The translations under genes were made by a program, and so were the position numbers. Shown here piece by piece: positions 7,151 through 12,366 of a stretch of DNA of 12,840 nucleotides. Source of the DNA: Sphingobacteriaceae bacterium (GTDB taxonomy: Bacteria > Bacteroidota > Bacteroidia > B-17B0 > Aurantibacillaceae); assembly GCA_025360355.1 (NCBI GenBank), contig JANYCL010000436.1, forward strand, positions 1-12,840, given 5' to 3'. Position 1 is the stretch's first letter, and every line of letters begins with the position of its first letter. The notes under the pieces are model-generated. The model ran no database searches, was not told the DNA's origin, and was given only the letters and a program-made list of their open reading frames with translations.

Positions 7151-8245
7151 TTGGTATTGAAATCGAAAAATTACATATTTCCTCTAATTATTGTGGCTCT
7201 TATCTTGTTAAGTGCCTGGTTATTCTCAACCGTGCTTATTTATCTGGTAATTTCGCTTGTTTTATTTTTAATAGGATATCCTTTAACAAGTGCAATAGAA
7301 AAAATTAAGATCGGCGGGAGAAAAATTAACGATGGAATTGCGTCGTTTTTAACTTTGGTAATTATTTTTGGAGTGTTTGCCTTGTTTTTCACTCTTATTT
7401 TACCACCGCTTATCAAGCAGGTATCGTTTATGTCGGCATTGAATTTTTACGATGTTCTGCATGGCATATTAGATCAGTATCCAAGTTTAAAGTATTTATT
7501 TTCGCAATTAGGAAGTGAAAGTACAATTCAGGCAACATTTAACGAGCAATTCAATTCGGTATTTAATTTTGGAAACGTTTCAACCATACTAAATAATTTA
7601 ATTGAGTACTTAAGTAGTTTTTTGGGAGGTTTATTTTGCATTTCGTTCATTACTTTTTTTCTTTTAAAAGACGAGTTCACCGTAAGCCGCACTATTCTTT
7701 TATTAACGCCACCTAAAATAGAGGAGCAAGTAAAAGAAATACTTATTACATCAAAAAAAATGCTGAGTAAATATTTTACCGGATTAATTATTGATGTTGT
7801 TATTGTTGGTGTATTAGCAGGATTAACTTTGTCGGTATTAGGAATTAAAAATGCTTTGATAATTGGTTTTATGGCAGGATTATTTAATGTAATTCCTTAT
7901 ATCGGACCAATGATAACTTTGTGTTTCGCTTTATTTTTGGGAGTAAGCGGTTGCATTGAGTTAGGACAATACGATCAGATCGGTACTGTAATAACTAAAA
8001 TTTTTATTGCATTAATGAGCATAAATATTTTGGACGCATTATTTTTTCAGCCTTTTATATTTTCAAATACTGTAAAAGCACATCCGCTCGAAATATTCAT
8101 TGTAGTGTTAATTGCAGGAACTTTAGCAGGAATTAGCGGAATGGTAGTTGCAATTCCGGTTTATACATTAGTGCGGATCGTAGCAAGAGAATTCCTCACC
8201 CAATTTAAATTCTTCAAAAAAATAACCGAAAAAATAACCGATTAA
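7151..8245 (+). CDS. AI-2E family membrane transporter (PerM/TqsA-like)
   Basis: An integral inner-membrane protein of the AI-2E/PerM family, whose members include the AI-2 exporter TqsA and Na+/H+ antiporters; the substrate here is unknown. About seven to eight membrane segments are evident: two at roughly 10-45, one at 63-85, a soluble loop at 90-150, one at 150-172, then four more in the C-terminal half. Family landmarks are NVIPYIGP (246-253), the late HPLEIF (311-316) and GMVVAIPVYT (330-339). The length of 364 is normal. There is no ATG: an in-frame stop (7139-7141) precedes TTG codons at 7151 and 7157, so translation starts on one of them, and the -7 box at 7142-7149 favours the second. 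The DUF2461 gene begins one base after its stop, indicating an operon. Confidence 0.9.
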   Translation: MVLKSKNYIFPLIIVALILLSAWLFSTVLIYLVISLVLFLIGYPLTSAIEKIKIGGRKINDGIASFLTLVIIFGVFALFFTLILPPLIKQVSFMSALNFYDVLHGILDQYPSLKYLFSQLGSESTIQATFNEQFNSVFNFGNVSTILNNLIEYLSSFLGGLFCISFITFFLLKDEFTVSRTILLLTPPKIEEQVKEILITSKKMLSKYFTGLIIDVVIVGVLAGLTLSVLGIKNALIIGFMAGLFNVIPYIGPMITLCFALFLGVSGCIELGQYDQIGTVITKIFIALMSINILDALFFQPFIFSNTVKAHPLEIFIVVLIAGTLAGISGMVVAIPVYTLVRIVAREFLTQFKFFKKITEKITD

Positions 8246-8246
8246 T

Positions 8247-8912
8247 ATGTCATTCGAAAAATCACTCAGCTTTTTAAAAGCAGTAAAAAACAATAATAAC
8301 CGTGATTGGTTTGAAAAAAATAAACCGAAATATCTTGAAGCTAAAGAAGAGTTTGAAGTATTTGTTCAGAAATTAATTATCGCCATAAATAAATTCGATA
8401 AAAAAATTGGCGGCGACATGCTTGCTAAAAATTGTGTATTCCGTATTTACAAAGATGTAAGATTTAGCAAAGATAAAACCCCTTATAAAACGCATTTCGG
8501 TGCATATTTTAGTCCGGGCGGAAAAAAATCAAGCGCTGCAGGATATTATTTTCATTTTCAACCCGGCAATATGTTTTTCGCGGGTGGAAATTGGCAGCCT
8601 GAGCCGCCACAATTACAGGCGATACGACAGGAAATAGATTATAACGGAACGAAGCTTATTAAAATTATAAAAGCAAAATCCTTTCAAAAATATTTTGATG
8701 ATTTTTCGGAGGAAGACAAATTAAAAACCGCCCCAAAAGGTTTTGATAAGGAAAGTAAGTATTTAGAGTATTTAAAACTAAAGAGTTTTGTTGTTTATCA
8801 CAAGATCAGTGATAAAAATTTCAAAGCTAAAACCTTCGAAAAATTCACCATTGATGGTTATAAAGCCATGTATCCTTTAATACAGTTTTTGAGGGAGGCT
8901 TCTGATAATTAG
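8247..8912 (+). CDS. DUF2461 (TIGR02453) family protein
   Basis: A 221-residue soluble protein of the DUF2461/TIGR02453 family, widespread in bacteria and fungi and without an assigned biochemical role. The signatures are the N-terminal NRDWFEKNKPKY (18-29) and the core FRIYKDVRFSKDKTPYKTHF (65-84), followed by GAYFSPGG and FHFQPG (103-108). No signal peptide or membrane segment is present. The ATG lies one base after the AI-2E stop codon, so the two are probably translated from one mRNA. The transcript would end at the hairpin 8931-8952. Confidence 0.92.
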   Translation: MSFEKSLSFLKAVKNNNNRDWFEKNKPKYLEAKEEFEVFVQKLIIAINKFDKKIGGDMLAKNCVFRIYKDVRFSKDKTPYKTHFGAYFSPGGKKSSAAGYYFHFQPGNMFFAGGNWQPEPPQLQAIRQEIDYNGTKLIKIIKAKSFQKYFDDFSEEDKLKTAPKGFDKESKYLEYLKLKSFVVYHKISDKNFKAKTFEKFTIDGYKAMYPLIQFLREASDN

Positions 8913-8930
8913 AACAAGATGAAAATAAAA

Positions 8931-8958
8931 AAGCCTTGCTAATGCAAGGCTTTTTTTT
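8931..8958. terminator. Bidirectional terminator between DUF2461 gene and tRNA-His
   Basis: Perfect 9-bp stem AAGCCTTGC (8931-8939) / GCAAGGCTT (8944-8952) with a 4-base loop. A T8 run (8951-8958) follows on the plus strand, and the A-rich stretch before it gives a T-run on the minus strand. It can end both the plus-strand AI-2E/DUF2461 transcript and the minus-strand tRNA-His transcript. Confidence 0.88.
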
Positions 8959-8959
8959 G

Positions 8960-9034
8960 GGTAAATGATGGGATTCGAACCCACGACCCTCGGTACCACA
9001 AACCGATGCTCTAACCAACTGAGCTACATCTACC
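8960..9034 (-). tRNA. tRNA-His (anticodon GTG)
   Basis: Minus-strand cloverleaf. The acceptor stem GTAGATG / CATTTAC forms 7 pairs with one G-U. The D arm is AGCTCAGTTGGTTAGAGC. The anticodon stem TCGGT/ACCGA holds the loop TTGTGGT, so the anticodon is GTG (His). The T arm is GTGGG-TTCGAAT-CCCAT. The histidine-specific extra base G-1 is encoded at 9034 and faces C73 (complement of 8960), as expected for tRNA-His. The 3' CCA is not encoded (the gene is followed by CAA), so it would be added enzymatically. The gene stands alone, with its own -7 box upstream and a terminator just downstream. Confidence 0.97.
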
Positions 9035-9045
9035 ATTTGGGACCG

Positions 9046-9053
9046 CAAATGTA
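9046..9053 (-). promoter_or_regulatory. Promoter -7 box (TACATTTG) of tRNA-His
   Basis: TACATTTG on the minus strand is an exact TAnnTTTG and ends 11 bases before the G-1 position of tRNA-His, a sensible distance for a tRNA promoter with a very short 5' leader. A -33 TTG is not clear. Confidence 0.6.
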
Positions 9054-9131
9054 AGAATTTTTTTACTTTAAGTAATATATTCTCATAAAATTCGTTTTAG
9101 AAATGTATTTTTAGCAATCGTAAAAGCCTAA

Positions 9132-10367
9132 ATGATCAAAAACATCATACAAACACTTTTCACCAAAGGCTTTGTTGCAATCATCAACTTCTTAATTCTC
9201 ATTATTTCGGCAAAATACTTAGGCATGTCTACCCGCGGAGAGATAAGCTTATTTGTCTTGAACATTGCCAATATTCAGATCATTAATGAAATTTATACAG
9301 GTTATTCGCTTGTGTATTTCGTTCCAAAATTCAATCTTAAAAAATTATTTGTAAATGGTTTGGTTTGGACATTAGCGGCAACTTCTGTTTCTAATCTCAT
9401 ATTTTTTCTTTTGAATAAGGAAATTGAAGGTTTCGAATTAACAATGCTTTTTTTATCACTCTTGATAATTCTCAACACCTTTAACATGGTAATAATACTT
9501 GCTAAAGAAAACGTAAAGCTTTATAATTTATTAAGCATTTTGCAGCCTTTGCTATTAATTTGCGGCATAATGTTTTTCACTTTGTATTTAAAGGATTTTA
9601 CTTTCCGGGCGTATGTAATTCCATTATTCATTTCTTTTTCTGTTTCATTTATTATTTCAACCATAAAAATTATTCAATATATTTTGATTGATGATAGCAA
9701 ACTTGACTTTTCATTAAAAGCAGTTTTTGCGAATGGTTTTTTTTGTCAATTGGCAGGTTGGTTTCATATACAAGTGAATCGCTTCACCTGGTATTTCTTT
9801 ACCGCAAAAGCTTTAGTGGGGTTATATGCGGCAGCTTCCTCTTTAATTGAATCGGTTTGGATTATTGCTTCTGGTATCGCGCCAATTGTGCTCGCGAAAA
9901 TATCGAATACCGGCGATACACCCTTTAATCGTGGGATCGTAATTACACTCGCCAAAGCCGGATTTATATTAAGTTGCATAGTAGTTGTTGTGATCTGGTT
10001 TATTCCCGTTGATGTTTTTATTTATTTATTAGGAGAGGATTTTGATCAGGTAAAACACTTAATGCTTTGGTTATCCCCCGGAATTTTATGCATTAGTTTT
10101 TCAACGGTGATAAGTCATTATTTTAGCGGACTCGGAAAATTAAAATTCATTGCCGGCTGTAATTTTATGGGATTTGTTTTTGCGATGATAATGGCTTCCA
10201 TCTTAATGCCGAAATACGATCTTACCGGAGCGGCAATGGCGGCCAATATCGGTTATTTCATTTCTTCCTTAGGATTGTTTTTTGGATTTGCAGTCAGGAA
10301 TAAATTAACGCTGTACCAATTTTTCAATTTTAAAGCTGATATTCAGAATATCAGACAAGCATTTTAA
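9132..10367 (+). CDS. MOP-superfamily flippase (polysaccharide/O-antigen exporter-like)
   Basis: A 411-residue polytopic membrane protein with the look of the polysaccharide-transport (Wzx-like) branch of the MOP flippase superfamily, which moves lipid-linked sugars across the inner membrane. It opens with a short amphipathic start and KGFVAIINFLILIISAKYLG, matching the first helix of such flippases, followed by STRGEISLFVLN (28-39), which resembles the G..GEls.f loop. Roughly twelve hydrophobic helices follow, ending with a typical GAAMAANIGYFISSLGLFFGF segment. The substrate cannot be inferred. No glycosyltransferase, polymerase or other polysaccharide gene is near, which is unusual for a Wzx. 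The start is an ATG 98 bases from the tRNA; no strong TAnnTTTG box is seen (TATTTTTA at 9106-9113 is one base off). Its stop overlaps the DUF2752 gene end by four bases. Confidence 0.85.
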   Translation: MIKNIIQTLFTKGFVAIINFLILIISAKYLGMSTRGEISLFVLNIANIQIINEIYTGYSLVYFVPKFNLKKLFVNGLVWTLAATSVSNLIFFLLNKEIEGFELTMLFLSLLIILNTFNMVIILAKENVKLYNLLSILQPLLLICGIMFFTLYLKDFTFRAYVIPLFISFSVSFIISTIKIIQYILIDDSKLDFSLKAVFANGFFCQLAGWFHIQVNRFTWYFFTAKALVGLYAAASSLIESVWIIASGIAPIVLAKISNTGDTPFNRGIVITLAKAGFILSCIVVVVIWFIPVDVFIYLLGEDFDQVKHLMLWLSPGILCISFSTVISHYFSGLGKLKFIAGCNFMGFVFAMIMASILMPKYDLTGAAMAANIGYFISSLGLFFGFAVRNKLTLYQFFNFKADIQNIRQAF

Positions 10368-10669
10368 AGATGTGCCGAAATGAAGGCATGTTGTTTCACA
10401 ATAAAATTTATTATTGCGATAAGAGAGGTGAAAATAAATAGCCCCATTACTAAATAACCGCCTCTTGGATGTTTTATCTTTAGTTGGATCACAAGAACAG
10501 TAACTGTTATAAGAAAAGGAATTAAGCCGGGATTATAGGCTAAAGATCCCATGAGATCGCCTTTCAGTAATGCAAAAAAAGCTCTGGTCATACCGCAACC
10601 GGGACAATCAATTCCGAATGTGCTTTTAAAAAAGCATCCCGGTGCATTATTTTCCAACGATTCAAGCAT
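10364..10669 (-). CDS. DUF2752 membrane protein
   Basis: A 101-residue protein of the DUF2752 family, function unknown. The hallmark CPGCGMTRA (22-30) is followed by FFALLKGDLMGSLAYNPG (31-48), which leads into two hydrophobic helices (about 48-62 and 70-90). The paired cysteines in CPGC suggest a metal-binding or redox role near the membrane, but this is inference. The length is usual for the family. In many Bacteroidota, DUF2752 genes stand beside TM2-domain or 'CCC motif' membrane protein genes; none is seen here. The ATG lies immediately after GGGGTAAA on the minus strand, and that stretch is one arm of a long inverted repeat (10669-10764). The stop codon overlaps the flippase stop by four bases. 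Confidence 0.88.
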   Translation of the reverse strand: MLESLENNAPGCFFKSTFGIDCPGCGMTRAFFALLKGDLMGSLAYNPGLIPFLITVTVLVIQLKIKHPRGGYLVMGLFIFTSLIAIINFIVKQHAFISAHL

Positions 10670-10764
10670 TTTACCCCGTAGGACTTAACTATTTAAGTTA
10701 ATTTATTGTGCAAGATCTAATTTTTTACCCAATGATCCTTAAATGGAAGTCCAACGGGGTAAAA
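10669..10764. repeat. Inverted repeat with 18-bp arms covering the DUF2752 start
   Basis: Left arm TTTTACCCCGTAGGACTT (10669-10686) and right arm AAGTCCAACGGGGTAAAA (10747-10764) are complementary at 17 of 18 positions, separated by 60 bases. Allowing a 2-base slip, the match extends through an ATTTAAG block on both sides. The left arm includes the GGGG just upstream of the DUF2752 ATG and the A of the start codon. The right arm lies just past the terminator of the neighbouring lipoprotein gene. A smaller hairpin, TTAACT/AGTTAA (10685-10701), overlaps the left arm. No flanking duplication is obvious. Confidence 0.8.
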
Positions 10765-10765
10765 A

Positions 10766-10793
10766 TAAAAAACCCCTCCGCAAGGCGGAAGGG
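10766..10793 (-). terminator. Intrinsic terminator of the hendecad lipoprotein gene
   Basis: On the minus strand, 25 bases after the stop codon: a GC-rich hairpin (CCC-TCCGC at 10774-10781 against GCGGA-A-GGG at 10785-10793, with one bulged A and a 3-base loop), followed by a T-rich tract TTTTTTATTTTT. Confidence 0.85.
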
Positions 10794-10818
10794 CTTCTTA
10801 ATGATTAGGGGTTAAGAA

Positions 10819-11085
10819 TTATTTCTTTTTTCCACCTTTAACAGCAGTTTTAGCTAACGAATCAGCCATTGCAGTTGAATCAGCTTTCGCTTTTTCAGCT
10901 TGAGCAGCAGCTTCAGCAGCCATTGCATCAGCAGCAGCGATAGAATCAGTTTTTGCTTTTTCTACTGCAGCGATTGAATCAGCTTTTGCTTTTTCTTTTG
11001 CTTCAATTTCTTCTTTTGATGGACCACAAGCTACGAAAGACGCAGTTAAAGCGGCCATTGCTACGATTGATAATACTTTTTTCAT
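10819..11085 (-). CDS. Small Ala/Lys-rich lipoprotein of 11-residue repeats
   Basis: An 88-residue predicted lipoprotein. The signal peptide MKKVLSIVAMAALTASFVAC ends at the lipidated Cys20, followed by GPSKEEIEAK. Residues 31-79 then fall into an exact 11-residue rhythm: EKAKADSIAAV, EKAKTDSIAAA, DAMAAEAAAQA, EKAKADSTAMA, DSLAK. The tail is basic (KGGKKK). This predicts a continuous charged, alanine-rich helix, perhaps a coiled-coil spacer between the outer membrane and peptidoglycan, loosely like the architecture of Lpp; the function is unknown and homology to Lpp is not claimed. The repeat is also visible in the DNA. The gene has a well-formed Bacteroidota promoter (11118-11150) and a strong terminator, so it is a single-gene unit, possibly highly expressed. 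Confidence 0.87.
   Translation of the reverse strand: MKKVLSIVAMAALTASFVACGPSKEEIEAKEKAKADSIAAVEKAKTDSIAAADAMAAEAAAQAEKAKADSTAMADSLAKTAVKGGKKK
10877..10995 (-). repeat. 33-bp-period repeats inside the lipoprotein gene
   Basis: A 20-base segment, GAATCAGCTTTTGCTTTTTC on the plus strand, occurs at 10976-10995, with near copies at 10943-10962 and 10877-10896 (one or two differences). Starts are 33 and 66 bases apart, i.e. one and two 11-codon units; the copy expected at 10910 has diverged. Confidence 0.85.
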
Positions 11086-11117
11086 TGTTGAGTTTTTGTT
11101 TAAGTTTAATTTGGGGG

Positions 11118-11150
11118 CAAAGATATATATATTTTGAAATAAATTACAAA
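11118..11150 (-). promoter_or_regulatory. Promoter of the hendecad lipoprotein gene (TTTG-N21-TATCTTTG)
   Basis: The minus strand shows TTTG (11150-11147), 21 bases, then TATCTTTG (11125-11118), an exact match to both halves of the Bacteroidota promoter consensus (-33 TTTG, -7 TAnnTTTG). The leader to the ATG would be about 25 bases, rich in A and C, without a Shine-Dalgarno sequence. It is the best promoter in the window. Confidence 0.75.
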
Positions 11151-11219
11151 AAATCTTAAAATTTGCGCCTTTTTATCAACATTTCAACACTGGCCATGAG
11201 GTTCTTAGCCCATTAAAGC

Positions 11220-11227
11220 TAATTTTG
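11220..11227 (+). promoter_or_regulatory. -7 box (TAATTTTG) just upstream of pyrD
   Basis: TAATTTTG fits TAnnTTTG exactly and ends 8 bases before the chosen pyrD ATG at 11236. A GTG at 11227, in frame, overlaps the box and so is unlikely to be transcribed if the box is used. No -33 TTG is evident. Confidence 0.4.
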
Positions 11228-11235
11228 TGCTGCGT

Positions 11236-12288
11236 ATGTATAAACTGATAAAAAGCTTTCTTTTCCTTATGGAACCCGAGAAAGCTCATTATTTCACCTT
11301 TTCCCTTATCAGATCACTTCATAAAATACCGAGTTTTCCGGCCATATTCCGCTCAATTTACTGCTATAAGCACCCAAAACTCGAAAAAAGTCTGTTTGGA
11401 CTGCATTTTAAGAACCCTGTTGGTCTGGCGGCGGGTATGGATAAGGACTCGAAGCTTTTTAACGAATTCGGCAATTTAGGCTTCGGTTTTGTTGAAATAG
11501 GGACAGTAACCCCAAAAGCACAGCTAGGTAATGATAAACCGAGGTCGTTCAGACTTCCTAAAAATTATGCGCTTATTAATAGAATGGGATTTAATAACGA
11601 AGGTGTAAAAGCATCAGCCGAAAGGCTAAAAAACAGAAAGGATAAAACCCTAATTATCGGCGGTAACATTGGGAAGAACAAAACGACACCAAACGAAGAT
11701 GCAATTAAGGATTATGAAATAAATTTTTTAGAATTGTTTGATGCGGTGGATTATTTTGTTGTGAATGTGAGTTCGCCCAACACACCAAACTTGCGCGAAC
11801 TGCAAGAAAAAGAACCTCTCACCAAATTATTAAACCGTTTGCAAGAATTAAATAATGCAAAGCCGAAACCCAAACCAATCTTATTAAAAATTGCTCCCGA
11901 TCTAACCGATACGCAATTGGATGATATAATTGATATCGTGAAAACAACAAAATTGGCAGGAGTAGTTGCCACCAACACAACAATTAGTCGTGAAGGATTA
12001 AATTATACCAAAGAGGAAATTGAAAAATTCGGAGCAGGTGGTTTAAGCGGAAAGCCATTAACCAAACGAAGTACTGAAGTCATAAAATATTTGAAACAAA
12101 GATCGAACAACGCTTTTCCTGTAATAGGAGTAGGAGGGGTCCACAGCGCAGAAGATGCAATTGAAAAAATAAATGCGGGCGCTGATCTGATTCAATTGTA
12201 CACCGGATTTATTTATGAAGGTCCGGGATTAATTAAAAAGATCAATAAGGAAATAGTAAAAAGAGTAGGCAGCGGCAGTAGGCAGTAG
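11236..12288 (+). CDS. pyrD: Dihydroorotate dehydrogenase (quinone), class 2
   Basis: Oxidises dihydroorotate to orotate and passes electrons through FMN to menaquinone, the fourth step of pyrimidine synthesis, at the inner face of the membrane. I start it at ATG 11236 (350 aa), not at the in-frame GTG 11227, because MYKLIKSFLFLMEPEKAH is the usual N-terminal membrane-binding helix of class 2 enzymes. FMN and substrate motifs, in 350-aa numbering: NPVGLAAGMDKD (60-71), FGFVEIGTVTP (83-93), NRMGFNN (115-121), the active-site loop NVSSPNTPNLRE (177-188) with the catalytic serine expected of class 2, KIAPDL (218-223), ATNTT (245-249), GLSGKPL (269-275), GVGGV (298-302) and LYTGFIYEGP (321-330). 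The last residues, VGSGSRQ, and the stop codon are read from a GGCAGTA repeat tract, so the native C terminus may have been altered. Confidence 0.95.
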   Translation: MYKLIKSFLFLMEPEKAHYFTFSLIRSLHKIPSFPAIFRSIYCYKHPKLEKSLFGLHFKNPVGLAAGMDKDSKLFNEFGNLGFGFVEIGTVTPKAQLGNDKPRSFRLPKNYALINRMGFNNEGVKASAERLKNRKDKTLIIGGNIGKNKTTPNEDAIKDYEINFLELFDAVDYFVVNVSSPNTPNLRELQEKEPLTKLLNRLQELNNAKPKPKPILLKIAPDLTDTQLDDIIDIVKTTKLAGVVATNTTISREGLNYTKEEIEKFGAGGLSGKPLTKRSTEVIKYLKQRSNNAFPVIGVGGVHSAEDAIEKINAGADLIQLYTGFIYEGPGLIKKINKEIVKRVGSGSRQ

Positions 12289-12293
12289 GCAGT
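12265..12293. repeat. GGCAGTA heptamer tandem repeat at the pyrD 3' end
   Basis: The tract reads GTA-GGCAGC-GGCAGTA-GGCAGTA-GGCAGT: four consecutive units of a GGCAGTA heptamer, two of them perfect. It begins inside pyrD and contains its stop codon (TAG, 12286-12288). Short heptamer tracts of this kind are common between genes in Bacteroidota and cyanobacteria. Confidence 0.85.
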
Positions 12294-12302
12294 TTGTGTT
12301 AT

Positions 12303-12338
12303 CTCTGTGTAACTCAAAAAACTCTGTGTTCTCTGTGT
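12303..12338. repeat. Three copies of CTCTGTGT in the pyrD-HMG-CoA lyase gap
   Basis: CTCTGTGT occurs at 12303-12310, 12322-12329 and 12331-12338. The last two are adjacent, and the first and last copies are followed by AACTC and TGAG. This is interspersed low-complexity DNA filling most of the 78-base gap; no hairpin terminator is visible in it. Confidence 0.75.
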
Positions 12339-12354
12339 TGAGAAAACGAATGAT

Positions 12355-12362
12355 TAAATTTG
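12355..12362 (+). promoter_or_regulatory. -7 box (TAAATTTG) directly before the HMG-CoA lyase ATG
   Basis: TAAATTTG is an exact TAnnTTTG and ends 4 bases before the ATG at 12367. No -33 TTG lies at 19-21 bases. If it is functional, the mRNA would have no leader or would begin inside the reading frame. Confidence 0.35.
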
Positions 12363-12366
12363 TAAT

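Noticed and set aside
8845..9048. Minus-strand open frame of 67 codons covering tRNA-His and the terminator
   Set aside because: It reads through the tRNA cloverleaf and the DUF2461 gene end; its peptide is merely the translated tRNA.
10953..11159. Plus-strand frame rich in Leu opposite the small lipoprotein
   Set aside because: The Leu-rich composition is the antisense of Ala/Lys repeat codons; it overlaps the minus-strand promoter and has no ribosome-binding context.
11227..11235. GTG at 11227 as the pyrD start
   Set aside because: It overlaps a TAATTTTG -7 box, and the family's N terminus matches from the ATG at 11236.
12265..12338. Possible CRISPR-like array
   Set aside because: The units are 7-8 bases with no unique spacers of constant length and no cas gene.
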